In this document: piece by piece, positions 24,452 to 33,421 of the stretch
Numbering within the stretch: the stretch's first letter is position 1
Layout: each line of letters opens with the position of its first letter
Source: Prevotella sp. UBA2754
Lineage (GTDB): Bacteria; Bacteroidota; Bacteroidia; Bacteroidales; Bacteroidaceae
DNA length: 64,000 bases
Reading direction: 5' to 3'
Assembly (NCBI GenBank): GCA_002353295.1
Contig: DEJG01000027.1
Location: 26,934 to 90,933, forward strand
Made by a program: the position numbers and the translations under genes
Notes under the pieces: generated by a model
Told to the model about the DNA's origin: nothing
Seen by the model: the letters and a program-made list of their open reading frames with translations, nothing else
Databases searched by the model: none

Positions 24452-26029
24452 CTAAAGATTACTCTCAACAATATTAAGCATCTTAAACGTGGCCTTGATT
24501 GCAGCTTCCGTCTGGTCTGCATCGAGGCCACGAGTGCGTAATAGGCCTCCGTTGTAATGCCACGTAATGACGGTCTGCACCAAAGCGTCCGTACGGCCAC
24601 CAGGCGGAATACTCACCTGATAGTTGGCCAGTATGGGGAAAGTACGGTTCAAGTACTTTTTATAAATATAGCGCAAGGCTTTCACGAAAGCGTCATACTG
24701 ACCGTCACCCACAGCACTGCCTTCATATTCCTTGCCGTTAATTTCCACTTTGAGATTGGCGCCAGGTCGCAGTCCGTAGGCTGTGGATACTACGTAGTTG
24801 ATGAGTTTGACTTTATCTTCCGGAGCATCATGTTTAAGTACGTCACTGACAATGTAGGGAAGATCTTCCTGCGTAACAATTTCTTTCTTATCGCCCAATT
24901 CCGTGATGCGCAGGGTGACCCTCCGTGTCTGCTCGGGGGTGAGTTCAAGTCCTAATTCTTCCAGATTCTTCAGGATATTCGCCTTACCGCTATTCTTACC
25001 TAAGGCATATTCACGCTTACGACCGAAACGCTCAGGAATGAGTTCGTTGTAATAGAGCTTGTCCTTCGTATCGCCATCGGCATGCACACCAGCCACCTGA
25101 GTGAAAACATTCTCTCCGACAATGGGTTGGTTGGCTGCAACGGCAATACCACTATAACCCTCTACCAGTCGGCTGATACCATTGAGCTGGCTCTCGTTGA
25201 TATTGGTTTTGGCATGGAACTGGTCTTTCAAAATAGCCTGGACACTGGCCATCGGTGCATTACCACAACGCTCACCCAGTCCGTTGACAGTGACGTGTAA
25301 ACCCTTGGCTCCACTCAAGACTGCTGCCAGCGAGTTCGAAACAGCCAAGTCGTAATCGTTATGAGAGTGGAAATCGAAATGCACATCGGGATAACGCTTG
25401 ATCATCTTGCGGAAATACTCTATCACCTGCAAGGGATTCATCACGCCAAGGGTATCGGGAAGCATGAAACGCTGAACAGCTGTTGACTGTTGGTTGTTAG
25501 CTATTAACGCGTCCATCACCTGATAGACATAGTCGGGCGAGTCCTTCATGCCATTCGACCAATCTTCTAAATAGAGATTCACCCTCAAACCTTTCGACGC
25601 AGCGTAGGTTATTGTCTGCCGAATGTCGGCTATATGTTCTTCGGGAGTCTTCTGAAGCTGTTGGGTGCAATGCTTCAGCGAGCCTTTTGCTAACAGGTTG
25701 ATGACCTTTCCACCACAATCGGATATCCAATCGACAGAGGCAGTGCCGTCAACAAAACCGAGCACCTCCACCCTATCCTCTTTACCGATCTGCTGAGCAT
25801 AGCGGCATATCATTTTGACAGCCTCTTTTTCACCTTCGCTAACTCTAGCCGATGCCACCTCGATACGGTCAACATTAACGTCGCGAAGCAGCATGCGGGC
25901 TATAACCAATTTCTCATGGGGAAGGAACGACACACCGTTGGTTTGTTCACCGTCACGGAGTGTCGAGTCTAGAATCTCAACATAAGGTATGGTGTGATGC
26001 GAAGCGTTTATGCGTTCTGCTGTTCCCAT
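24452..26029 (-). CDS. cimA: LeuA-like acyltransferase, citramalate synthase type
   Basis: A 525-residue member of the isopropylmalate/citramalate/homocitrate synthase family, clearly different from the leuA at 27992. The TIM barrel has LDSTLRDGEQTNGVSF, the metal ligands in DFHSHNDYDLA and the loop NGLGERCGNAPMASV; the C-terminal LeuA allosteric domain begins near residue 380. Synthases of this group condense acetyl-CoA with pyruvate (citramalate, leading to isoleucine) or with a 2-oxoacid. The citramalate role is inferred from similarity and from its place after leuD, since LeuCD can also process citramalate. It overlaps leuD by 22 bases. Confidence 0.75.
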   Translation of the reverse strand: MGTAERINASHHTIPYVEILDSTLRDGEQTNGVSFLPHEKLVIARMLLRDVNVDRIEVASARVSEGEKEAVKMICRYAQQIGKEDRVEVLGFVDGTASVDWISDCGGKVINLLAKGSLKHCTQQLQKTPEEHIADIRQTITYAASKGLRVNLYLEDWSNGMKDSPDYVYQVMDALIANNQQSTAVQRFMLPDTLGVMNPLQVIEYFRKMIKRYPDVHFDFHSHNDYDLAVSNSLAAVLSGAKGLHVTVNGLGERCGNAPMASVQAILKDQFHAKTNINESQLNGISRLVEGYSGIAVAANQPIVGENVFTQVAGVHADGDTKDKLYYNELIPERFGRKREYALGKNSGKANILKNLEELGLELTPEQTRRVTLRITELGDKKEIVTQEDLPYIVSDVLKHDAPEDKVKLINYVVSTAYGLRPGANLKVEINGKEYEGSAVGDGQYDAFVKALRYIYKKYLNRTFPILANYQVSIPPGGRTDALVQTVITWHYNGGLLRTRGLDADQTEAAIKATFKMLNIVESNL

Positions 26030-26604
26030 TGCTCGATTTTATCCTTGTTCTGGATGAGGAAATCGATGTCGTCCAATCCGTTTATCAGACAATGCTTCTT
26101 ATATCCGTTAATCTCGAACTTTTCGCTTTTGCCTGTGGCCTTGTTGGTGACGGTCTGGTTGGGCAGATCCACCTCAACCTCCATCCTCGGATTCTGCTTG
26201 ATACTCTCGAAGAGTTCAGAGAGAAAACTCTCAGACACTACTACGGGAAGCACGAAGTTATTGAGTTCGTTGTTCTTATGAATATCGGCAAAGAACGAAC
26301 TGATAACCACGCGGAAGCCATAGCCCGCAATGGCCCATGCTGCATGCTCACGACTGCTGCCATTGCCGAAGTTCTTGCCTGCCACCAGGATGCAGCCCGA
26401 ATAGGTAGGGTCGTTGAGCACAAAGTCTTTATTCTGGGTTCCATCACTGTTGTAGCGCCAGTCGCGAAACAAGTTGTCGCCGAAGAAACGCTCCTCGCGG
26501 GTGGTAGCCTTGAGGAAACGGGCAGGGATAATCTGGTCGGTATCGACATTCTCTAATGGGAGTGGCACACAGGTGCTTGTTATAACGTTGAATTTCTGTT
26601 TCAT
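26008..26604 (-). CDS. leuD: 3-isopropylmalate dehydratase small subunit
   Basis: LeuD, the swivel-domain subunit that with LeuC isomerises 2- to 3-isopropylmalate. The 198-residue protein has NVDTDQIIPARFLK near residue 19, the GKNFGNGSSREHAAWAI loop, and DLPNQTV near residue 150. The start overlaps the leuC stop by four bases (ATGA). Confidence 0.96.
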   Translation of the reverse strand: MKQKFNVITSTCVPLPLENVDTDQIIPARFLKATTREERFFGDNLFRDWRYNSDGTQNKDFVLNDPTYSGCILVAGKNFGNGSSREHAAWAIAGYGFRVVISSFFADIHKNNELNNFVLPVVVSESFLSELFESIKQNPRMEVEVDLPNQTVTNKATGKSEKFEINGYKKHCLINGLDDIDFLIQNKDKIEQWEQQNA

Positions 26605-27995
26605 AGCAATGTTCTTGGATCGGTTATTACTCCTGTTACTGCAGCTGCGGCTGCTACTAAAGGCGAGCAGAGAATAGTGCGCGCCCCCGGTCCTTGACGA
26701 CCTTCGAAATTACGATTTGAAGTAGATACGGCATACTTACCTGCAGGCACTTTATCATCGTTCATAGCCAGACAAGCAGAGCATCCTGGTTGGCGGATTT
26801 CAAAACCAGCCTCAGCCAGGACCTTGTCAAGACCTTCCTCACGAATCTGACGGTCAACAGCCCACGAACCGGGGACAAGCCAAGCCACTACATCAGCAGC
26901 TTTCTGGCGACCATTGGCAATCGAGGCAAAAGCACGGAAATCTTCGATGCGTCCATTCGTGCAAGCACCTAAGAACACATAGTCAATCTTCTTGCCCAAT
27001 AGTTTCTCACCAGCCTTGAAGCCCATATAATTCAAGGCTTTTTCGAAACCTTGTTTAGGAGATTTAGCTTCAGTTGCAGTCTGAGGGATAGCCTCCGTGA
27101 TTCCGATTCCCATTCCAGGATTAGTCCCGTAAGTTACTCGAGGCTCAATATCTTCTGCCCAGAATATCAGCTCTTTATCAAATACTGCATCATCGCCACT
27201 CTGCAGTGTTTTCCAATAGGCAACAGCTTTATCCCAAGCCTCACCCTTAGGAGCAAACTCCTTACCTTTTAAATATTCGAAAGTCACTTCGTCTGGGGCT
27301 ACAAATCCACCACGGGCACCCATCTCAATAGAAAGATTGCAGAGTGTCAGACGTCCCTCCATTGTGAGATTTTTAACCACATCACCGGCATACTCCACAA
27401 AATAGCCCGTAGCTCCCGATGTGGTCAACTGAGACATCAGATAGAGGGCTACATCCTTGGCAGTAACACCCTTTTGCAACTGTCCGTTGATGGTGATTCG
27501 CATAGACTTGGGCTTCTGCTGCAGAATGCACTGTGAGGCCATCACCATCTCGACCTCGCTGGTACCGATGCCAAAAGCCACAGCACCCATGGCACCATGA
27601 GTGGAAGTGTGCGAGTCGCCACAGACAATGGTCATACCGGGCAGAGACAGTCCCTTCTCCGGTCCTACCACGTGGATAATACCATTCGAAGGGTCCATCA
27701 TACCATAATGAGTCAGTCCGAAGTCCTTGGCATTCTGCGCCAGGGTAGAAACCTGCTTGGCACTCACGGGGTCCTCAATGGGTTTGTTTTGATCATGAGT
27801 TGGTGTATTGTGGTCAGGCATACAATAAATATGGTCAGGACGGAAACATTTCAGTCCTCTAGCCCTCATGCCATCGAAAGCCTGAGGAGATGTCACCTCA
27901 TGGCAATACAGACGGTCTATATATAATTGAGTGGGACCGTCGTCAACTTTCTGCACGACGTGTTTGTCCCATATTTTATCAAATAACGTATTCAT
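26601..27995 (-). CDS. leuC: 3-isopropylmalate dehydratase large subunit
   Basis: LeuC is the aconitase-type [4Fe-4S] subunit. The 464-residue protein has IYCMPDHNTPT, the CGDSHTSTHGAMGA motif and the cluster cysteines in GACTNGRIEDF and GCSACLAMN. It overlaps both leuA upstream and leuD downstream by the four-base ATGA, so the three products should be made in fixed ratio. Confidence 0.97.
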   Translation of the reverse strand: MNTLFDKIWDKHVVQKVDDGPTQLYIDRLYCHEVTSPQAFDGMRARGLKCFRPDHIYCMPDHNTPTHDQNKPIEDPVSAKQVSTLAQNAKDFGLTHYGMMDPSNGIIHVVGPEKGLSLPGMTIVCGDSHTSTHGAMGAVAFGIGTSEVEMVMASQCILQQKPKSMRITINGQLQKGVTAKDVALYLMSQLTTSGATGYFVEYAGDVVKNLTMEGRLTLCNLSIEMGARGGFVAPDEVTFEYLKGKEFAPKGEAWDKAVAYWKTLQSGDDAVFDKELIFWAEDIEPRVTYGTNPGMGIGITEAIPQTATEAKSPKQGFEKALNYMGFKAGEKLLGKKIDYVFLGACTNGRIEDFRAFASIANGRQKAADVVAWLVPGSWAVDRQIREEGLDKVLAEAGFEIRQPGCSACLAMNDDKVPAGKYAVSTSNRNFEGRQGPGARTILCSPLVAAAAAVTGVITDPRTLL

Positions 27996-29491
27996 CCTTT
28001 CTTAAATTTATTAATACAGTCAATATATGCCTCAACAGAAGCCGTCACGATGTCGGTATTGGCACCAAAACCATAATAGAGCGAACCATCGTACTCCACC
28101 TGCATGTGAACCTTACCCACATCGTCGGAGCCCTTTGATATAGCCTGGATAGTGAACTCTTTCAGCGTCATCTGCTTCATGATGATCTTCTTCAGCGCCT
28201 TGATAGCTGCATCGACAGGACCATTACCAGAGGCTGCAGCCTCGAACTTCTGACCAGAAATGTCGAGACCGATAGAGGCTACAGACTTAACGCCCTTACC
28301 AGTAGTAACCTGCAGGAAGTCGAGCTTCACGGCATGAGCTTCGGCGGTGTCGGCACCCGCCAGCATCAGCACGTCGGCATCGGTCACTTCCTTCTTCTGG
28401 TCAGCCAACTGCAAGAACTTTTCATATACCTTATCAAGTTTGTCCTCAGACAGTTCTACACCGTTCACACTCAGACGATACTTCAGAGCTGCACGACCGG
28501 AACGGGCTGTCAGCACGATAGCGTTGTCCTCGATACCAACGTCCTTGGGATCGATAATCTCATAAGTCTGTACATTCTTCAACACTCCGTCCTGATGGAT
28601 GCCGCTGGAGTGGGCAAAAGCATTACGACCCACGATGGCCTTGTTGGGCTGAACGGGCATATTCATCAGACTCGACACCATTCGACTCGTAGGATAAATC
28701 TTCGTGGTATTGATGTTGGTATCGATGCCCAGATTTTTATGGCACTTCAGAATCATGGCAATCTCTTCCATTGATGTGTTACCAGCACGCTCACCAATAC
28801 CATTGATGGTCACCTCTACCTGACGGGCACCAGCCATCACACCATTGAACGTGTTGGCAGTAGCCATTCCCAAGTCATTGTGGCAGTGGGTCGAGATAAC
28901 AGCTTTGTCGATATTAGAAACGTGCTCTTTCAGATACTTAATTTTCTCGTAGTATTCCTGTGGCAGACAATAACCTGTCGTATCAGGAATATTTACGACA
29001 GTTGCGCCTGCGGCAATGACTGCCTCTACGACACGCGCCAGATACTCGTTCTCCGTACGTCCTGCATCCTCACAATAGAACTCTACGTCCTCCACGTATT
29101 TCTTGGCATACTTAGTAGCACGGACCGCACGCTCTATAATTTCCTCGCGATTCGAGTTGAATTTATATTTAATATGTGAATCACTCGTTCCGATACCTGT
29201 ATGGATACGCTTGTGCTTGGCATACACCAAAGCCTCGTAAGCCACATCAATATCTTTCTCAACAGCACGTGTCAGTGCACAGATAGTAGGCCATGTTACA
29301 GCCTTCGAAATTTCAATTACCGAATTGAAATCACCAGGACTCGAAATGGGGAACCCTGCTTCGATCACATCAACGCCCAACTGCTCAAGCGCTTTTGCTA
29401 CCTGAATCTTTTCTACCGTATTCAACTGACATCCAGGCACTTGCTCACCATCGCGGAGTGTCGTATCGAATATAAACAATCTGTCGCTCAT
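27992..29491 (-). CDS. leuA: 2-isopropylmalate synthase
   Basis: LeuA condenses acetyl-CoA with 2-oxoisovalerate, the first step of leucine synthesis. The 499-residue protein begins FDTTLRDGEQVPGCQL, carries the metal-site STHCHNDLGMA and NGIGERAGNTSMEE loops and ends in the LeuA dimer/allosteric domain (TGKGVKSVASIGLDI...), which senses leucine. It heads the operon leuA-leuC-leuD-cimA behind a consensus promoter. leuB, which completes the pathway, is not in the operon. Confidence 0.96.
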   Translation of the reverse strand: MSDRLFIFDTTLRDGEQVPGCQLNTVEKIQVAKALEQLGVDVIEAGFPISSPGDFNSVIEISKAVTWPTICALTRAVEKDIDVAYEALVYAKHKRIHTGIGTSDSHIKYKFNSNREEIIERAVRATKYAKKYVEDVEFYCEDAGRTENEYLARVVEAVIAAGATVVNIPDTTGYCLPQEYYEKIKYLKEHVSNIDKAVISTHCHNDLGMATANTFNGVMAGARQVEVTINGIGERAGNTSMEEIAMILKCHKNLGIDTNINTTKIYPTSRMVSSLMNMPVQPNKAIVGRNAFAHSSGIHQDGVLKNVQTYEIIDPKDVGIEDNAIVLTARSGRAALKYRLSVNGVELSEDKLDKVYEKFLQLADQKKEVTDADVLMLAGADTAEAHAVKLDFLQVTTGKGVKSVASIGLDISGQKFEAAASGNGPVDAAIKALKKIIMKQMTLKEFTIQAISKGSDDVGKVHMQVEYDGSLYYGFGANTDIVTASVEAYIDCINKFKKG

Positions 29492-29537
29492 AATCTTTAT
29501 TTCTGTTTTACTTTATCATCTATTGGGAATTAAGTTG

Positions 29538-29569
29538 CAAAATTACGTTATTTCCCCGTAATACACAAA
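29538..29569 (-). promoter_or_regulatory. Promoter of the leu operon
   Basis: Minus strand: TTTG (29566-29569), exactly 20 bases, TAATTTTG (29538-29545). The expected leader is about 45 bases, with no leader peptide or attenuator visible. Confidence 0.7.
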
Positions 29570-29607
29570 TAATTCGCAACTTTTCTTCCCCAAAAAGTTT
29601 CGAATTA
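29570..29607 (-). terminator. Hairpin after yggS, abutting the leu promoter
   Basis: TAATTCG-x-AACTTTT (29570-29584) pairs with AAAAGTT-x-CGAATTA (29593-29607), a long stem with one internal mismatch. On the minus strand it is followed by TTTG. It probably ends the pseudokinase-DUF4494-yggS transcript; it also touches the -33 element of leuA. Confidence 0.5.
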
Positions 29608-29679
29608 TCATTTTTAGTCAGAATTTTCTTTGACGAGCGGATAAGGTATTACTTTTAAAACACTTGCATAATAACTTTA

Positions 29680-30351
29680 TTAATAAATACGTGGACCAAA
29701 AATAGCAGTACCAATTCGCACCATAGTACTACCTTCTTGAACGGCTATGTGATAGTCATGACTCATACCCCACGAACACTCGCAAAAAGATGGTTCACTG
29801 GCAAAGTAATGTGCTTTGTACTCATCAAATAAATGCTTGGCAATACGAAATTCCGAACGTATCTGTAGTTCGTTATCTATATTGGAGGCCATCATCATCA
29901 AGCCACAAATACGAATGTGTTGCAACTGACGCCATTCACCAGACTCAAATAACTGTCGACAGGCTTCAGGTGAAAATCCATATTTGGTTTCTTCCTCGGC
30001 AATATGAAGCTCAAGTAGCACATCAATAATACGCTTATTTTTAGCAGCTTGCTTATCGATTTCACAAAGTAAGCTAAAAGAGTCAACTGCCTCAATCATT
30101 GTAATATAAGGGGCAATGTATTTTACCTTGTTGGATTGAAGATGTCCAATGAAATGCCATTGGATATCTTTAGGAAGCGATTCTACTTTTTTACGCAGTT
30201 CCTGTTCATGGCTTTCTCCAAAAATGCGCTGCCCTTCGTCATAGGCAGCTTGTATAAATTCATCAGGATGATACTTGCTGACAGCCACAAGGCGCACACC
30301 TGAAGGCAAATCAGCAAGTACCTTTTTCAGATTTCCTTTTATGTCGTACAT
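29680..30351 (-). CDS. yggS: YggS-family PLP homeostasis protein
   Basis: A 223-residue single-domain PLP-binding protein of the YggS/PROSC family, which buffers pyridoxal phosphate and influences amino-acid and keto-acid pools. The PLP lysine is in VRLVAVSKYHPDE near residue 26; IQWHFIGHLQSNKVKYI and CSWGMSHDYHIAVQEGSTMVRIGTAIFG near the end are family hallmarks. It is the last gene after the pseudokinase and DUF4494 genes, 5 bases behind DUF4494. Confidence 0.95.
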   Translation of the reverse strand: MYDIKGNLKKVLADLPSGVRLVAVSKYHPDEFIQAAYDEGQRIFGESHEQELRKKVESLPKDIQWHFIGHLQSNKVKYIAPYITMIEAVDSFSLLCEIDKQAAKNKRIIDVLLELHIAEEETKYGFSPEACRQLFESGEWRQLQHIRICGLMMMASNIDNELQIRSEFRIAKHLFDEYKAHYFASEPSFCECSWGMSHDYHIAVQEGSTMVRIGTAIFGPRIY

Positions 30352-30356
30352 GATAA

Positions 30357-30821
30357 TTAAACTTCGGGGTTATCACTCTTACCATATTCAAATACATCCA
30401 TTAAAGTGGTTTCGGCAACGGTAGCGATAACATAATCAATCATCGAGCCACTCATCACCTCCTCAATATTATTAACTGCGCCTTTAAGGGTAGCTGCATG
30501 AACAAGATAATTTACGGATGATTTTTTCTCCTTTTCTGTTTTTTCGTCAATAGTGATAAACTGAAGTTTCGCCTTATACCAGCGGTCTGCGGAGGAATCA
30601 TCACTAAAAAAAATCTCCTTATAAGGTGCTATCTTGATATCCTTGATGGTAAACTCGCCACTTATATAGCTTGACATTTCCTCCATAATACGTTTCTCTG
30701 CCTCAGTGAAACTTAAGGCATCAACAGTATAACTTTCACTTACTTTCTTTTGCAGACCATCTTCACCGGTCTTTTCGTAACTGATTTTACATTCAAACCA
30801 AATTGCTGTTCTTGATCTCAT
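30357..30821 (-). CDS. DUF4494 protein
   Basis: A 154-residue cytoplasmic-looking protein that starts MRSRTAIWFECKISYEKTGEDG and contains VDALSFTEAEKRIMEEM, matching DUF4494, a Bacteroidota family with no known function. The second half repeats the theme (WYKAKLQFITIDE...VNYLVHAATLKGAVNNIEEVM), so the protein appears to be two copies of one alpha/beta unit. It lies 19 bases behind the pseudokinase gene and 5 before yggS. Confidence 0.85.
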   Translation of the reverse strand: MRSRTAIWFECKISYEKTGEDGLQKKVSESYTVDALSFTEAEKRIMEEMSSYISGEFTIKDIKIAPYKEIFFSDDSSADRWYKAKLQFITIDEKTEKEKKSSVNYLVHAATLKGAVNNIEEVMSGSMIDYVIATVAETTLMDVFEYGKSDNPEV

Positions 30822-30840
30822 TTTATTAAATTATTTCATT

Positions 30841-32082
30841 TTATTTTTGGATTCCGTTTGAATTAGATCCACCAAGGGCTTTCTTTTTCTGCTCGGTGAG
30901 TCGTTCTATGATTTCAGTAGCTATTAACTGGCTGCGAGCAGGATCAATCGCAGCCTCAGCACCAAGTTCTTGTTGAGCCTTCATCAATTCATCAATAGTC
31001 GTCTGACTTTGAGACATAAAATTTTTCTCACTTACATTCATACGCTCCTTATTGTAAATCTTCGAAAGGATTTTGTCTGCAGCCTCGGTATAACGCTTGC
31101 GAAAGATGGCCTCTGCTTTGGCCTGATACTCCTGCTGTGACACCTGTTCAGCAGCTACCAGCGAATCGCCATCGCTAACGACACCCAACTCCTCCGGAGT
31201 GAATCCGTCATCAATCAAATCATCTGTTGCTTGACGCGGAACGGGTTTTACAAACTCAACAGGTGTACTTTCTGGCATCATATCAAAATAGAGCGCGATA
31301 AAAAGTCCTGCTATTGCAACTGCAATAACCCCAGTAAGGACAGAACGATAGATGTTGCGTTTACGAGTAATGCTGTCAAGCATATCTGTTGGCGTGTTGT
31401 AGCGATCTTCAGGCGAATTTTCGACGGCACGCTTCACCACTCTACGCAATTCGAGTGGAATGTCTGATTGGTCGAAAATCTTCTGTAACAGTTTACCAAT
31501 AGAATAAATGTCGCAACGGTTATCAATCGAGCCGTGATTCATTACCTCGGGTGCTACAAACTGTTCTAAACCATCATGGTAAAGTTGGCTTGGATCGCTC
31601 ATTGACAGATAATGGGATCCAACATGAGTAATCAACACTGCATTATCACCTTTACGCAAGAAGATAGTTTGAGGCGAGAAACATACACCAAACATGCCCT
31701 GCTCGTGCAGATAGGCAGCGGCTTTAAGTAACTGGCGAGTAAATTCCTCTATGAAATGGGGTTCGGCAACAATGGCGGGACTATCATTAAGCACTTGTTG
31801 GAGCGGTGCATACTGTCCTTGTTCCATTTCTAACCGAACAATGTCGTGCCCCTCCATTTGCGGACGGAAATGAAGAAAATGCTGGTCAACAAGCTTGGCA
31901 TTTGTCTCGCATTCGGCCTTGAGCGCCTCAGAGAATTTAATGTTGGTATTCAATTCAGGAGCAATGTCTACTACACTTCGATATTTGCCGTCAATCTGCT
32001 GCCGATAATAGTCTCCGATTGGCAAACGGGTCTTATTGAGTTTTCCGTCTCGGCGTGATGCCAATAATTCTTCGTAATTCAT
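30841..32082 (-). CDS. Membrane-anchored protein-kinase-like protein (probable pseudokinase)
   Basis: A 413-residue protein whose residues ~1-240 keep the overall plan of a Ser/Thr kinase: an EFTRQLLKAAAYLHEQGMFGVCF segment where the catalytic loop should be, an APEVM motif as in APE, and CDIYSIGKLLQKI followed by ...VENSPEDRYNTP, as in kinase lobe C. The catalytic features are missing: no glycine-rich loop, HRDxKPxN is replaced by VCFSPQTIF, and DFG by THVGS. One membrane helix lies near residues 247-268, followed by a ~140-residue coiled, probably periplasmic tail. A signalling or scaffold role is inferred. It heads the operon with DUF4494 and yggS. Confidence 0.75.
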   Translation of the reverse strand: MNYEELLASRRDGKLNKTRLPIGDYYRQQIDGKYRSVVDIAPELNTNIKFSEALKAECETNAKLVDQHFLHFRPQMEGHDIVRLEMEQGQYAPLQQVLNDSPAIVAEPHFIEEFTRQLLKAAAYLHEQGMFGVCFSPQTIFLRKGDNAVLITHVGSHYLSMSDPSQLYHDGLEQFVAPEVMNHGSIDNRCDIYSIGKLLQKIFDQSDIPLELRRVVKRAVENSPEDRYNTPTDMLDSITRKRNIYRSVLTGVIAVAIAGLFIALYFDMMPESTPVEFVKPVPRQATDDLIDDGFTPEELGVVSDGDSLVAAEQVSQQEYQAKAEAIFRKRYTEAADKILSKIYNKERMNVSEKNFMSQSQTTIDELMKAQQELGAEAAIDPARSQLIATEIIERLTEQKKKALGGSNSNGIQK

Positions 32083-32104
32083 ATTTTACTTATATTTCGA
32101 TGCG

Positions 32105-32136
32105 CAAAAGTAAGCATAATTTATGAATTTGGCAAA
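32105..32136 (-). promoter_or_regulatory. Promoter of the pseudokinase operon
   Basis: Minus strand: TTTG (32133-32136), exactly 20 bases, TACTTTTG (32105-32112), 22 bases before the start codon. Confidence 0.65.
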
Positions 32137-32150
32137 TAAATCGAAAATAA

Positions 32151-32178
32151 TTATGAATTATGAATTATGAATTATGAA
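32151..32178. repeat. Four-copy TTATGAA tandem repeat
   Basis: Four perfect heptads TTATGAA in a row lie between two divergent promoters, just upstream of the -7 box of the aminotransferase gene and over the place where its -33 element would be. Confidence 0.85.
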
Positions 32179-32186
32179 TTATTTTG

Positions 32187-32194
32187 TACCTTTG
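32187..32194 (+). promoter_or_regulatory. -7 box of the aminotransferase gene
   Basis: TACCTTTG, 27 bases before the start codon. The -33 region is occupied by the TTATGAA repeats and has no TTTG. Confidence 0.45.
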
Positions 32195-32221
32195 CAAAAG
32201 ATTTACGTAAATTAGAAGAAA

Positions 32222-33421
32222 ATGCCGGAAATATCAGTACGCGGATTGGAAATGCCCGAATCGCCAATTCGGAAGTTGGCTCCTTTGGCTGCAGCAGCAA
32301 AGCAGAGAGGAATTAAAGTATATCATCTCAATATAGGACAGCCAGACCTGCCTACACCGCAGGTGGGATTGGACGCTTTGAAACAGATAGACAGAAACAT
32401 ACTGGAATATTCTCCCTCACAGGGCTATTTGAGCTACAGGGAGAAACTTGTCAGTTATTATGGGAAATACAATATCAACGTAACAGCCGATGACATCATT
32501 ATTACGTCTGGTGGTAGCGAGGCGGTGCTTTTTGCTTTCCTATCGTGTCTGAATCCTGGTGACGAAATCATAGTACCAGAACCGGCATATGCAAACTATA
32601 TGGCATTTGCCATTTCTGCAGGTGCTAAAATCCGTACGATTGCCACCACGATTGATGAGGGATTCTCACTACCAAAGGTGGAAAAGTTTGAAGAACTTAT
32701 CAATGACCGCACCCGTGCCATCATGATCTGTAATCCAAATAACCCAACGGGCTATCTATATACCAGGCGCGAAATGAACCAGATACGTGACTTGGTGAAA
32801 AAATACGATTTATATTTGTTCTCCGACGAAGTGTATCGCGAGTATATATACACAGGATCACCTTATATTTCTGCATGTCATTTAGAAGGAATCGAACAGA
32901 ATGTGATACTAATAGATTCCGTATCAAAGCGTTATTCCGAATGTGGTATCCGCATTGGAGCCCTAATTACCAAGAATGCAGAAGTGCGTAAAGCAGTGAT
33001 GAAATTTTGCCAGGCACGTTTATCACCACCTCTCATCGGACAGATTGTAGCAGAAGCCTCCCTAGATGCTCCTGAAGAGTATTATCGTGATGTATATGAT
33101 GAATATGTAGAACGCCGTAAATGCCTAATTGACGGACTAAACCGTATACCAGGTGTTTATTCTCCCATACCCATGGGTGCCTTCTATACAGTAGCTAAAC
33201 TACCTGTCGACGATGCAGAAAAGTTCTGTCGCTGGTGTCTGGCTGATTTTAATTACGAAGGTGAAACGGTGATGATGGCTCCAGCTGCAGGATTCTACAC
33301 TTCTCCTGGTGCAGGAATCAATCAAGTACGTATTGCCTATGTACTGAAGAAAGAAGACTTGGAACGCGCCCTCGTTGTGCTACGTCAAGCATTGGAAGCA
33401 TACCCAGGAAGAACAGAATGA
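32222..33421 (+). CDS. PLP-dependent aminotransferase (aspartate aminotransferase family)
   Basis: A 399-residue class I aminotransferase. It shows YHLNIGQPDLPTP near residue 35, SPSQGYLSYREKL, VTADDIIITSGGSEAVLFAF, NPNNPTGYLY, the SDEVYREYIY loop and the PLP lysine in DSVSKRYSECGIRIG near residue 236. The family uses aspartate, aromatic or similar amino acids; the exact substrate cannot be read. Its stop overlaps the start of the next gene by four bases (ATGA). Confidence 0.88.
   Translation: MPEISVRGLEMPESPIRKLAPLAAAAKQRGIKVYHLNIGQPDLPTPQVGLDALKQIDRNILEYSPSQGYLSYREKLVSYYGKYNINVTADDIIITSGGSEAVLFAFLSCLNPGDEIIVPEPAYANYMAFAISAGAKIRTIATTIDEGFSLPKVEKFEELINDRTRAIMICNPNNPTGYLYTRREMNQIRDLVKKYDLYLFSDEVYREYIYTGSPYISACHLEGIEQNVILIDSVSKRYSECGIRIGALITKNAEVRKAVMKFCQARLSPPLIGQIVAEASLDAPEEYYRDVYDEYVERRKCLIDGLNRIPGVYSPIPMGAFYTVAKLPVDDAEKFCRWCLADFNYEGETVMMAPAAGFYTSPGAGINQVRIAYVLKKEDLERALVVLRQALEAYPGRTE

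Noticed and set aside
29492..29570. A leader peptide or attenuator for the leu operon.
   Set aside because: The expected leader is only ~45 bases and contains no Leu-rich short frame. The hairpin nearby lies upstream of the promoter and fits the end of yggS.
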